NCBI GenBank assembly: GCA_041166085.1 | Contig: JBEEFP010000045.1 | Coordinates: forward strand, 1-64,000 | Source of the DNA: JBEEFP01 sp041166085 | Lineage (GTDB): Bacteria; Actinomycetota; Acidimicrobiia; Acidimicrobiales; JAFATL01 | Direction: 5' to 3' | DNA length: 64,000 nucleotides | Shown: positions 1-8,464 of the stretch, piece after piece | Layout of the letters: each line of letters opens with the position of its first letter | Numbering within the stretch: the stretch's first letter is position 1 | Translations under genes and position numbers: made by a program | Notes under the pieces: model-generated | Databases searched by the model: none | Seen by the model: the letters and a program-made list of their open reading frames with translations, nothing else | Told to the model about the DNA's origin: nothing

Positions 1-127
1 CTTCAACGCCAATCAGACCGTGCCGAATCTGGTCGTCGTCAAGCTCGGCCCAGACGGCGCGGTGAATCTCTACAACCAGAACGGCACCGCCCACGTCATC
101 TTCGATGTGGTCGGTTGGTACTCCTGA
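1..127 (+). CDS. C-terminal end of a secreted repeat-module protein (partial)
   Basis: Only the last 41 codons are present, read from base 2 to the TGA at 125-127. The residues end in FDVVGWYS and contain FNANQTVPNLVVVKLG, which match the end of the ~120-residue module found three times in the protein at 547-2664 and once in the protein at 2724-4469. It is therefore very probably the last module of another exported protein of that set. The 5' part, and so the catalytic or binding domain, lies outside the window. A possible stem-loop follows at 146-170. Confidence 0.75.
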   Translation, partial: FNANQTVPNLVVVKLGPDGAVNLYNQNGTAHVIFDVVGWYS

Positions 128-546
128 GGGGGATTCGTCGGTGAGACGGGCTTTGGCGAAACCAAGCCGTAGAGACGGCTCGAGAGCACAGTGAAACCTC
201 GGCGTGCCCCTGAACTTGCGCGGACACCTTGCGGTGGGCCTTGGGCCAATCAACGAGCGGTTGTCAACGAGGGCAAAGCGCGCGCGGGGGGCTGCAGTTG
301 TTGACCTCGCGGGAAAGCCCGACGACTATCCGGTCGGTCCGCAGGCGAAGGGGATGCAATCGGCCGCTTGGGTTTGGCTTCTCGCATACGGCGGCCAGGT
401 CGATGAGAGGTTGGCGGTCGCGCGCCATCTGCACGAGGCGAGCAGTGGCGACACCGCCGCTCGTGGCCGAGCTCCTTAGTGAAATGCGATGAAGGCCTGC
501 GGCGGGTCCGCGTGAATATAGGGGTGCTACCGGGAGGAGTGGGAAG
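128..546. other. Gene-free interval
   Basis: About 420 bases between two plus-strand genes. Apart from the stem-loop at 146-170 and the ribosome-binding site GGGAGGAG at 533-540 for the next gene, I see nothing convincing. The open frames of up to 148 codons on both strands have no ribosome-binding site, no recognisable motif and mutually overlapping compositions, so they look like chance. Confidence 0.5.
146..170 (+). terminator. Candidate stem-loop after the partial gene
   Basis: ACGGGCTTTGG at 146-156 can pair, with a one- or two-base bulge, with CCAAGCCGT at 162-170 around a CGAAA loop. It lies 19 bases after the stop codon of the partial gene. No T-run follows, so termination is plausible rather than shown. 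Confidence 0.35.
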
Positions 547-2664
547 GTGCCATTGAACCGCCGACGGCGTCGGTTGTTACATGTCGTAGCAACCGTTCTC
601 GGTACTTTCGGCGGGATCTGCGCTGTCGGCGGAGCTGCGCGAGCTGACGAACGTCCGCCGGCCATCCTAGGCAAGTGGGTGCCGGTTCTCGCTGGTGATT
701 CCGGACCCACGACGTTCGTGCCACCCCGCCCGGCAAAGACGCGTGGTGCTTTTCACTCGTTGGCGTCCGCCAACGCATCGTTCACGACCAGCTACTCCGG
801 CTTCACCGCTGAAGCCCAAGCAGCGTTCCAGCACGCTGTTGATCTGTGGTCACAGATCCTTCAGTCGCCCGTTCCTATAGCCGTCGATGCGCAGTTCGCG
901 TCCCTCGATTCGGGCGTGCTCGGACAGGCAGGGGCGAGCGAATTCGTCACCGGCTTCACTGGTGCGCCCGTGCCCGACGCGTACTACCCCGAAGCCCTCG
1001 CAGAGGCACTCAACGGTACGAACCTCAACGGCACCGACTCGGATGTCTTCGCCGCCTTCAATTCCGATCGTCCGGACTGGTATTTCGGTACAGACGGAAA
1101 TCCGCCTCCAGGACAGTACGATTTCGTGAGCGTTGTTCTGCACGAGCTCGGACATGGTCTTGGCTTCGTCGGCTCGATGAGCGTTGACCCGTCGCTCTCG
1201 GGCTCCTGGTGGGGCCCGACCGCGTACGACCTCCTCGCGGAGGACGCGCAGTCGCATCAGCTCGTCTCCGCCTACAGCAACCCATCGATGGCATTGGGCT
1301 CAGCGTTGCGGAGCAATGCCCTGAGTTTGGATGGCCCCGCCGTCGATGCGTATGGCGGGCCCGCAAAGTTGTACGCGCCGAGCTCGTGGATGCAGGGGAG
1401 CAGCTTTTCCCACTTTGACGAGGCGACTTACCCACGTGGCAGCGCCAATTCGTTGATGACTCCGAGCCTCGGTGCCGGCGAAGCGATCCATGATCCCGGA
1501 CTGCTCGTGCGTGGGGCCTTCGCGGATATGGGTTGGGCCGTGAACCAGCCCGTCGACTCTGGCCGCTACACGGCTCTCGCCCCGGCTCGCATCCTCGACA
1601 CCCGCTCAACGACCCCGCTTGGTCCCGGCGAGAGTCGTGACGTCCAGATCACCGGCATGGGCGGGATTCCTGTCAGCGGAGTCAGCGCAGTGGTCATGAA
1701 CGTGACCGCAACAGGCGGCACGGCCAACGGTGACTTCCTCACCGTCTTCCCCTCTGGCACCACCAGACCGACCGCATCGAACCTCAACTTCAACGCGGGC
1801 CAAACGGTGCCCAACCTCGTCACCGTGAAGGTGGGCCCCGGCGGCAAGGTGAGTGTCTACAACCAGAGCGGCAGCACCGATGTGCTTTTCGACGTGGCCG
1901 GCTACTACGGCAACGTCCCCACCGGGAATGACGGCCGCTACCAGCCGTTGACCCCTGCCCGCATTCTCGATACGCGTGCGACCACCCCTCTCGGGCCCGC
2001 CCAGAACCGGGACATCCAGGTCACCGGCGTAGGTGGGGTGCCGGCGAGCGGGGTCAGTGCCGTCGTCCTGAACGTGACCGTCACAGGGCCGACCGCCAAC
2101 GGTGACTTCCTCACTGCCTATCCCGCCGGGACCACCCGACCCACCGCCTCCAACCTCAACTTCAACGCCGGCCAGACGGTTGCCAACCGCGTCATCGTCA
2201 AGGTGGGCAGCGGCGGCAAGGTCAGCGTCTACAACCAGACCGGCTCCACTCATGTCATCTTGGATGTAGGCGGCTGGTTCACCGACTCGAGCATCGCCAA
2301 CGGTGCACCGGGCCCGCTCACCGCGCTGACGCCGGCGCGCATCGTGGACACACGTGCAGGCGCACCAGTCGCTGCGGGGGAGACCCGAGCTATTCAGGTC
2401 GATGGCCTCGGCGGTGTGCCGGCAAGCGGGGTCAGTGCCGTTGTCCTCAACGTCACGGTTACTCAACCGACTGCCAACGGGGGGTTCATCAAGCTCTATC
2501 CCAGCGGCGCAGCCGCGCCGACGGTGAGCGACATCAACTTCAACGCGGGCCAGACCGTTCCCAACCTCGTCATTGTCAAGGTCGGGCCCGATGGCAAGGT
2601 CAACCTCTTCAACCAGAGCGGCACGACGCACGTCATCTTCGACGTAGTGGGTTGGTTCGGATGA
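547..2664 (+). CDS. Secreted zinc-metalloprotease-like protein with three C-terminal repeat modules
   Basis: 705 residues from GTG 547, preceded by GGGAGGAG six bases upstream. Residues 1-34 form a signal peptide (run of arginines, hydrophobic stretch, AARA cleavage region). The catalytic part carries HELGHGLGF at about 199-207, the HExxHxxG zinc signature of metzincin-like peptidases. Residues from about 338, 463 and 589 begin three tandem modules of ~120 residues, each opening with PARI(L/V)DTR and closing with YNQ(S/T)GxTxVxxDVxG(W/Y). The modules are shared with the two flanking genes and are likely surface-binding or spacer domains. Export and zinc dependence are well supported; the substrate is unknown. 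Base composition is more A/T-rich than in the genes after 6473. Confidence 0.85.
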   Translation: MPLNRRRRRLLHVVATVLGTFGGICAVGGAARADERPPAILGKWVPVLAGDSGPTTFVPPRPAKTRGAFHSLASANASFTTSYSGFTAEAQAAFQHAVDLWSQILQSPVPIAVDAQFASLDSGVLGQAGASEFVTGFTGAPVPDAYYPEALAEALNGTNLNGTDSDVFAAFNSDRPDWYFGTDGNPPPGQYDFVSVVLHELGHGLGFVGSMSVDPSLSGSWWGPTAYDLLAEDAQSHQLVSAYSNPSMALGSALRSNALSLDGPAVDAYGGPAKLYAPSSWMQGSSFSHFDEATYPRGSANSLMTPSLGAGEAIHDPGLLVRGAFADMGWAVNQPVDSGRYTALAPARILDTRSTTPLGPGESRDVQITGMGGIPVSGVSAVVMNVTATGGTANGDFLTVFPSGTTRPTASNLNFNAGQTVPNLVTVKVGPGGKVSVYNQSGSTDVLFDVAGYYGNVPTGNDGRYQPLTPARILDTRATTPLGPAQNRDIQVTGVGGVPASGVSAVVLNVTVTGPTANGDFLTAYPAGTTRPTASNLNFNAGQTVANRVIVKVGSGGKVSVYNQTGSTHVILDVGGWFTDSSIANGAPGPLTALTPARIVDTRAGAPVAAGETRAIQVDGLGGVPASGVSAVVLNVTVTQPTANGGFIKLYPSGAAAPTVSDINFNAGQTVPNLVIVKVGPDGKVNLFNQSGTTHVIFDVVGWFG

Positions 2665-2684
2665 AGGGCGCGCTCATCCTGACA

Positions 2685-2707
2685 CCGCTGGCCATGGGGC
2701 CCAGCGG
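2685..2707. terminator. Hairpin between convergent genes
   Basis: CCGCTGG at 2685-2691 and CCAGCGG at 2701-2707 are exact complements around a 9-base centre that can itself pair (GCC with GGC). The hairpin sits between the plus-strand protease stop at 2664 and the minus-strand stop at 2724, where it could serve both genes. Confidence 0.4.
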
Positions 2708-2723
2708 AGAAGGGCGGTGTCGG

Positions 2724-4469
2724 TCAGCGGTAGAACCCTGCGGCGTCGAGAATCACGTGCACCGTTCCGGTCTGGTTGTACAGCCGCACCCGACCCCCTG
2801 TACCGATCTTGACAATTCCGAAGTTCGCAACTGTCTGCCCCGCGTTGAAGTTGAGGTTCGACGCCGTGGGTCGCGTCGTCCCGTCCGGATACACGGTCAG
2901 AAAGTCTCCGTTGGCCGTCGGCTGAGTCACGGTGATGTTCAATGCCACGGCTGTGGCCGTGGCGGGGATCCCGCCGACGCCGGTCACCTGCACGACGCCC
3001 TCATTTGCCGCACCCGCTCCGATTGCGCTCCCGCTTCGCGTGTCAAGAATTCGCGTCGGTGAGAGCGGGGCGAACGCGCCCCCATCGCCACTCGTCAGAC
3101 CTCGTACCCAAGTTCCCGGCGAACCGCCGCCGACGCAGAGCCATTGAACGCCGTTGACGTCGAGGTAGACCTCGCCCATGAGGTGGCTGCCACTGGCAGG
3201 GGCGTTGGACGCGCTCCCCGGAGTGAGTAGGAGTTGTGCTCGCCCACCTGCACCGCGCAAGGCAATGCCGGCGCCGGTCGCCTCCCCATAGACGCCGCTC
3301 CCACCGCCCGCCGTCTTCCCATGCACCCCCGCGAGGTTGTTCGAGGGATTGATGATTTCCGAGAAGGTGGCGTCGTTGTTTTGGCTATTGGCGAAAATCC
3401 CATTGCCACCCGTTCCGAGCCCGCGTACAGCGGGTCCCGTCCAAGTGTTGGATCCCTCCACGCCCGCGGAGGTTGTGTTGCAAGTGCCCCAGACACCCAC
3501 CCCATTGGCGCTCCGACCCTGCACCCCCGGACCGTTCCCCGTGTTGTCGCCGAGGACGGCGGGCACGGTGGGCGCTGAGTTGGTCCGCCCGGCGAGGCCG
3601 TAGCCACCGCCATCATTCTGACCGTAGACACCTGCGGCGGATGCGTTTGACGTGTTGCCTTGGACGCCGTTCAAGCCGCCGTAACCATGCACTCCGTTGG
3701 CGCTGCCGTTGCTGACACCAACCACTCCCTCGTCGACGCCACTGACACCTGCAACGCCTTGGAACTTGGCGCTGGTTCCCAGGACGCCGGCTCCTCCCGC
3801 TCCGCTGCTCGGACCGAAGGTGTTGTAGGTCTGGTCGCCCCAGATGGCGGGCCGGTCAGCTGACGCGCTTCGTCCAACGATCCCCCAACCGTCGGTGTTG
3901 ACGCCGTACACACCGCTGTGGTCGTGGTGGGAGGAGTTGCCCATCACGCCGTCGCCACTCACGAAGTTCTCGCCAAGAACCGCTGGGGCATTGCCGGCGC
4001 CCGTTCCGTGTAGCCCGCTGCCCTGCGTCGAGTGACCCCCGACGCCCGAGCCTGCCAACCGATTGCTGCCGAGGATCGTCGGGCCGCCTGGTGTGCCGGC
4101 GTGTACGTAAAGCGTGGAGGTGTTGCCGGACGTGTCGTTCGGGGAATCCATCTCGACCTGCAGGCCGAAGTTTCCGCCAGGCCCACTGCCGAGCTGGTTG
4201 TACCCGATGTCGATACTGCCCCCGGGGGTGGCGGCGGCCGGACGGGCGCCAGCGATCAACAGTCCGGTTCCGGCGGCTGCGGCCACACCGGCCTTCCGGA
4301 GTAGACCGCGTCGCGAGACGGCATCATCGAGCCCCAGGTCGAGACCGGCGCGTTTCGTCAGGTCTTTTACCTGCGAGGCCAGAGCAGCGTTCGAGTCCTG
4401 CAAGCCCGCCGTCACGCGCCGAAGCTCCGCCAGCTCTGCGCGCAGCTCATCGATCTCTTCCACAGCCAT
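2724..4469 (-). CDS. Tat-exported repeat-rich surface protein with the shared C-terminal module
   Basis: 581 residues from ATG 4469, chosen because GGAGG lies seven bases before it; an open frame continues to 4610 but without a site. Residues 1-45 are a predicted coiled coil (MAVEEIDELRAELAELRR and following heptads), then SRRGLLRKAG at 52-61 begins a twin-arginine signal ending near ARPAAA at 80. Residues ~85-440 are low-complexity Gly-rich repeats of the GVxGxS/GVYGxN kind, resembling short beta-helix or fibre repeats. The last ~115 residues are the same PARILDTR module as in the neighbour at 547. Having a coiled coil ahead of the Tat signal is unusual. Function unknown; a surface fibre or adhesin is a guess. 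Confidence 0.75.
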   Translation of the reverse strand: MAVEEIDELRAELAELRRVTAGLQDSNAALASQVKDLTKRAGLDLGLDDAVSRRGLLRKAGVAAAAGTGLLIAGARPAAATPGGSIDIGYNQLGSGPGGNFGLQVEMDSPNDTSGNTSTLYVHAGTPGGPTILGSNRLAGSGVGGHSTQGSGLHGTGAGNAPAVLGENFVSGDGVMGNSSHHDHSGVYGVNTDGWGIVGRSASADRPAIWGDQTYNTFGPSSGAGGAGVLGTSAKFQGVAGVSGVDEGVVGVSNGSANGVHGYGGLNGVQGNTSNASAAGVYGQNDGGGYGLAGRTNSAPTVPAVLGDNTGNGPGVQGRSANGVGVWGTCNTTSAGVEGSNTWTGPAVRGLGTGGNGIFANSQNNDATFSEIINPSNNLAGVHGKTAGGGSGVYGEATGAGIALRGAGGRAQLLLTPGSASNAPASGSHLMGEVYLDVNGVQWLCVGGGSPGTWVRGLTSGDGGAFAPLSPTRILDTRSGSAIGAGAANEGVVQVTGVGGIPATATAVALNITVTQPTANGDFLTVYPDGTTRPTASNLNFNAGQTVANFGIVKIGTGGRVRLYNQTGTVHVILDAAGFYR

Positions 4470-4680
4470 TCGTCCCTCCGAGATCGCCCCGTCGAGCGGC
4501 CGTCCGCTCCCGGTCCGAAAGGTTGGCGTATGGGCGATACCGCCACAAGGGTGGCAACACCACCCTGGTCCCTTCGTGCTGGCGGGAGTCTCGGCAACCC
4601 GAGCCGCCACTGCCCGGGATCGTGATGTGGCCCGTCCGTCGCGGGAACGCAGTTTTTTCCCTCAGCGACAGCGAATATGG

Positions 4681-4720
4681 TCGCTCAGTCGCTCAGTCGC
4701 TCAGTCGCTCAGTCGCTCAG
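4681..4720. repeat. Five tandem copies of TCGCTCAG
   Basis: Five exact 8-base copies occupy 4681-4720. The stop codon of the minus-strand lipoprotein gene (4717-4719) lies inside the last copy, and the rest forms its 3' flank. The unit is not a multiple of three, but slippage would fall after the stop, so it would alter transcript length rather than protein. Confidence 0.9.
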
Positions 4721-5235
4721 TAGGCGACGTCGTGCACGGAGGTCCCAGGTCTCGGCGGGTCGCACCGCACGAAGAACTGTGCTCGACCATTGTCGACCAC
4801 CGCATGCACGATCCCGGTAGGGAGGCTTTGGTCCTTCCCCGCCACCGAGAACCCCCAGCGAACCCTCATCGCGTAGATCCGTCCGTGCAGGACACCTGCT
4901 TGCGACGGCAACGACCAGTGGTCGACTCGATGTACTGAGCCGGGCACGAGGGTCACCGTCTCCCGATAGTTCTGGAGAGTGGTGACAACAGCATTGGTAC
5001 ATCGCTGCTTCGAGGCCCGCATCGACGGGTGGTCGTGATTTGCGATGAACGTGAAGCCGTCACTGGGAACGACGGTCCACGAGGCTGAGTAGTTCTCCCA
5101 CAGACTCCGAATGAGGACGGTGTCAGGTTCGCCGGCGCTTGACGTTGTCGACGAGGCAGCGTGCCGGTCTCCGTGGCTGCATCCGGCTGCGGCCAGCACA
5201 ACAAAAACAAGCATGAGAGCCCGCCGTCGCAGCAC
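4717..5235 (-). CDS. Putative lipoprotein of unknown function
   Basis: 172 residues from GTG 5235. The start MLRRRALMLVFVVLAAAGC is a lipoprotein signal with lipobox LAAAGC (cysteine 19), followed by a Ser/Thr-rich linker of about 15 residues. The remaining ~130 residues contain two cysteines and several Trp/Tyr positions and match no family I recognise; the length and beta-like pattern would suit an NTF2-like or Mce-associated fold, but this is speculation. It starts five bases after the O-antigen-ligase-like gene ends (5240), so it is probably the last gene of the same minus-strand transcript. Confidence 0.65.
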   Translation of the reverse strand: MLRRRALMLVFVVLAAAGCSHGDRHAASSTTSSAGEPDTVLIRSLWENYSASWTVVPSDGFTFIANHDHPSMRASKQRCTNAVVTTLQNYRETVTLVPGSVHRVDHWSLPSQAGVLHGRIYAMRVRWGFSVAGKDQSLPTGIVHAVVDNGRAQFFVRCDPPRPGTSVHDVAY

Positions 5236-5239
5236 GGCC

Positions 5240-6451
5240 TCAGCTTACGCCGGTGCTCAGCAAGCTTCCGAGGGCCCCGCACCACACCGCCGTGATCGCC
5301 AAGCCTTGAGGCGTTGCGTACGGAAAGTTGTCGAACAATATAAACGGCAGGTACGACACGAAAACGAAGGTCGCGCTCCAGCCGGCACGCCTGACGAGGT
5401 GCGAAGCCGCCGCCACCGCGGCGACTGCGAGCAGCCCGACCGGGATGCCGGCTTCCGCCGCGAGCAGGAGCGGCACGTCGTGAGCAAGGTCGACGGAGCG
5501 GTCTGCGTAGCGGCTCGCAGCGGCGGGGCCCATGGCATTCCCGGGCCCGAATCCGAAGAGCGGATGCGCCGCGATGAGATGAACGGCGTCGCGAGCGGCT
5601 GTGACTCGATAGGAGCTGACCTCGTCTGCTGTGGTGGAGGTCCACGTCTGGTGTGACCTTGCTTGCCATCCCGAAAGCGAAACGATGGCCACCGCAATCA
5701 CGGCTGCCAACAGCGCGCCAACAGCCGCCGCGGTCATGCGGTCACCGTCGCGCCATCGCGTCGCGGCGACGACCGTGAACACCAGGAGTGCCAAAACAGC
5801 GCTCCGCGAGAACGTGCATCCGATGACTGCACCGACTGCCGCGAACCACACGGGTGTCCAGCGAACGCGCTCGCCGTACGTGATCCCGACTGCGGCCAAC
5901 AGGAACCCCGTCAACACGTACGGATGACTGAATGTCCCTCTCGGCACCGGCACCCTGCCCTGCAGGTAAAAGGCCTGCTGCCGCTCACCGAGAACGCCCA
6001 AGCCGACCGGTCCGCCATGCGCGCGCTGCAAACAGACGACGACGATCTCCAAGGCTGTCGCGACCAAAACGCTTCTGGCACAAGAGAAATGCCCATCGGC
6101 GCTCGCGCGCCAGATCGTCCATGCAAGGGCCACGGCTCCGCAAAATCGCGCCGTGAGCAACGCACCCTCCAAGGAGGGGTGTACAGCAAGGGCGAGCCCC
6201 ATCGCGGTCACCGCCGAGACGCTCGCTAATGCCCAAGGGCTGGTGAGGTGCCAACCACGATTGCGGACCGCGAGTACAACGAGCGCAATCAGGACGGGGT
6301 CCAGTAGGACGAACCGTCCCGGCATCGGAGCGCCACCCACTGGCAGCAGAACGATGGTGAGCCGAAGGAGCCACAAGAGCCGAGTATCGGAGTTCGGCCT
6401 CGAGACGACAGCGTCCAAGCGCGTTCTCAGCTCGTCAGACGCGTCGCTCAA
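5240..6451 (-). CDS. O-antigen ligase / Wzy-like polysaccharide polymerase
   Basis: 403 residues from TTG 6451, an in-frame start 21 bases after the stop of the CapD-like gene. Ten or more hydrophobic segments span the protein, with a large loop around residues 240-300. HPLFGFGPGNA near residue 300 is the H-xxx-G-x-G-x-G-N type motif of the Wzy_C/WaaL superfamily. Such proteins join or polymerise lipid-linked glycans at the outer face of the membrane. Its position behind the nucleotide-sugar dehydratase at 6473 supports a role in a capsule-like or teichuronic-type glycan. Composition is still the lower-GC type of the window's first 6.4 kb. Confidence 0.75.
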   Translation of the reverse strand: MSDASDELRTRLDAVVSRPNSDTRLLWLLRLTIVLLPVGGAPMPGRFVLLDPVLIALVVLAVRNRGWHLTSPWALASVSAVTAMGLALAVHPSLEGALLTARFCGAVALAWTIWRASADGHFSCARSVLVATALEIVVVCLQRAHGGPVGLGVLGERQQAFYLQGRVPVPRGTFSHPYVLTGFLLAAVGITYGERVRWTPVWFAAVGAVIGCTFSRSAVLALLVFTVVAATRWRDGDRMTAAAVGALLAAVIAVAIVSLSGWQARSHQTWTSTTADEVSSYRVTAARDAVHLIAAHPLFGFGPGNAMGPAAASRYADRSVDLAHDVPLLLAAEAGIPVGLLAVAAVAAASHLVRRAGWSATFVFVSYLPFILFDNFPYATPQGLAITAVWCGALGSLLSTGVS

Positions 6452-6472
6452 GCCGGAGCCGCCGCTGGCGAA

Positions 6473-8338
6473 TCAGTGCTCGAGCGCTGAGCCGACGTCG
6501 TCGACCTTGCAGAACCGCTCCAGCTCGCTGATCAGGTCGGCGTTGGCGGCTGAGGGGCGCAGCTCGCCGATGATGCTCGGCTCGAGCGACGGCACCGGCA
6601 CATGGGAGATGAGGGAGTGGCTGGGGCGGTCGTCGGGCTCGCCGGTGCCGAGGAGCTGCTCGTGCAGCTTCTCGCCGGGGCGCAGGCCGGTGTAGACGAT
6701 CTTGATGGGGCGCTCGGACTGAGCGGCGAGGCGGCGGGCCACGTCGAGGATGCGCACGGGCCGGCCCATGTCGAGCACGAGGGCCTCGCCGTCTCGTCCG
6801 ATGGCGCCGGCCTGGATGACGAGCTCGACGGACTCGGGGATGGTCATGAAGTAGCGGGTGACGTCGGGGTGGGTGACGGTGACGGGGCCGCCGGCGGCGA
6901 TCTGGGCGGTGAAGGTGTCGAGCACCGAGCCCCGGCTGGCCAGCACGTTGCCGAAGCGCACCGAGAGGTAGACGCCCTCGTTGTGCTCGGCGAACCAGGA
7001 GGTGAGGCGCTCGCCGATGCGCTTGGAGAAGCCGAGTACCGAGATGGGATCGGCGGCCTTGTCGGTGGAGATGTTGACGAAGCGCTCGACGCCCGAGAAG
7101 GCGGCGGCCTCGAGCACGGCGAGGCTGCCCCACACGTTGGTCTTCACCGCTTCACCGGGGTGCTGCTCGAGCAGGGGTAGGTGCTTGAGGGCCGCGGCGT
7201 GGAAGACCACGTGGGGGCGGCGGGCCTCGAAGATCTCGACCAGGCGGGGCTGGTCGCGGATGTCGAGGAGCACGAGGTTGGGGGAGTCGAGCAGGGCCCG
7301 GCCCTCGATGCTGAGCTGCACCGCGTGCAGGGCCGACTCGTCGCGGTCGAGCATGATCAGCTCGTCGGGGGCGAAGCGGTAGATCTGCCGGCACAGCTCG
7401 GCGCCGATGGAACCGCCTGCGCCGGTGACGAGCACCCGCTTGCCGGTGAGGTAGTGGGCGATGGATTGGACGTCGGTCTCGATCTCGTGGCGGCCGAGGA
7501 GGTCGGCCACGGTGACGTCGCGGATGTCGGAGACGCCGACGACGCCGTTGAAGAGCTCGCCGACGGCGGGGAGCACCTTGACCTCGAGGCCGACGGAGAG
7601 GGCGAGGTCGTTCAGCTCGGCCACCAGGTCGGCGTCGGCCGAGGGGATGGCGATGAGCATGGTGTCGGCGTCGAACTGCTCGGCCGCCCGCTGCACGTGC
7701 GCCCGTCCACCGACCACGTGCACACCGCTGATGCGCAGCTTGCGCTTGCGGGGGTCGTCGTCGAGCAGGGCGACGGGCAGGTAGGGGCTGTTCCGGTCGC
7801 GCAGCATCTGGCCGATGATCTGGGCTGCGCCGTCGCCGGCGCCGAAGACGAGCACGCGCTTGGCCGTGGCCTCGTCGGGGCGGCGCCTCGTCTCCAGCAC
7901 CAGGCGCCACAGGTAGCGGCTGGCGGCCATGAGCACGAGGGCGACGAAGCCGGCGCTGAGCACGGCGGTGACGGGCACGAGGTCGCCCATCACCAGGTTG
8001 ACGGCATAGAGCAGGCCGGTGGCGAGGAGCACGGCACGACTGAGGGCGAGCGCCTCCTCGAAGCTGCCGTAGCGCCAGCGCCCGAGGTAGAGGCCGAAGG
8101 CCAGGCCGCCCGCGACCTGGGTGACCGCGGCCACGGGGATGAGGCCGCCCACGCCGCCCCAGTCGATGTGACCGAGGCGGTTGAAGTCGTACCGCATGAC
8201 CGTGGCGAACACGATGGCGATGGCCCAGGAGCCGGCGTCGAGCAGCACCTGGACGTAGAGGCGGCGCTCGGCGAGCCAGCGGGTGACTCGGTTGTGCCAC
8301 ATCGAGGGGTGGGGCGGGGTCGCCTGGGCGTCGGTCAT
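6473..8338 (-). CDS. Membrane-anchored nucleotide-sugar 4,6-dehydratase/epimerase (CapD/FlaA1-WbpM family)
   Basis: 621 residues from ATG 8338. The open frame extends to TTG 8407, but TTG and the bases after it form a good promoter (8380-8407), so the later ATG is preferred. Four membrane helices occupy the first ~150 residues, followed by a first Rossmann domain (RVLVFGAGDGAAQ) and a second one (KRVLVTGAGGSIGAELC) with the short-chain dehydrogenase nucleotide motif. DKAADPISVLGFSKRIGE contains the family's catalytic-lysine region. Members make UDP-4-keto-6-deoxy sugars from UDP-GlcNAc for surface glycans. It heads a minus-strand operon with the ligase-like gene and is divergent from the epimerase at 8465. 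Confidence 0.85.
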   Translation of the reverse strand: MTDAQATPPHPSMWHNRVTRWLAERRLYVQVLLDAGSWAIAIVFATVMRYDFNRLGHIDWGGVGGLIPVAAVTQVAGGLAFGLYLGRWRYGSFEEALALSRAVLLATGLLYAVNLVMGDLVPVTAVLSAGFVALVLMAASRYLWRLVLETRRRPDEATAKRVLVFGAGDGAAQIIGQMLRDRNSPYLPVALLDDDPRKRKLRISGVHVVGGRAHVQRAAEQFDADTMLIAIPSADADLVAELNDLALSVGLEVKVLPAVGELFNGVVGVSDIRDVTVADLLGRHEIETDVQSIAHYLTGKRVLVTGAGGSIGAELCRQIYRFAPDELIMLDRDESALHAVQLSIEGRALLDSPNLVLLDIRDQPRLVEIFEARRPHVVFHAAALKHLPLLEQHPGEAVKTNVWGSLAVLEAAAFSGVERFVNISTDKAADPISVLGFSKRIGERLTSWFAEHNEGVYLSVRFGNVLASRGSVLDTFTAQIAAGGPVTVTHPDVTRYFMTIPESVELVIQAGAIGRDGEALVLDMGRPVRILDVARRLAAQSERPIKIVYTGLRPGEKLHEQLLGTGEPDDRPSHSLISHVPVPSLEPSIIGELRPSAANADLISELERFCKVDDVGSALEH

Positions 8339-8379
8339 ATGGGAAGTCGGGCCCGCGGCTGCTGAACGGCCCGGCGGAG

Positions 8380-8407
8380 ATGGTAACGAACCCTGGGGCT
8401 GGGTCAA
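8380..8407 (-). promoter_or_regulatory. Promoter for the CapD-like gene
   Basis: On the minus strand TTGACC (8407-8402) and TACCAT (8385-8380) are separated by 16 bases, a good match to a housekeeping -35/-10 pair. A transcript would start near 8373, about 35 bases before ATG 8338. This argues against translation from TTG 8407. Confidence 0.45.
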
Positions 8408-8464
8408 TTTTCCTGGACCTGGGACCGACCGTGCCTCTGTCCGGTGCTGCTAGCAAGGTGAGCC

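Noticed and set aside
204..710. Overlapping small frames before the metalloprotease
   Set aside because: Mutually overlapping on both strands with no ribosome site or motif.
8339..8407. TTG start for the CapD-like gene
   Set aside because: The TTG is part of a good -35 hexamer with a -10 at the correct distance.
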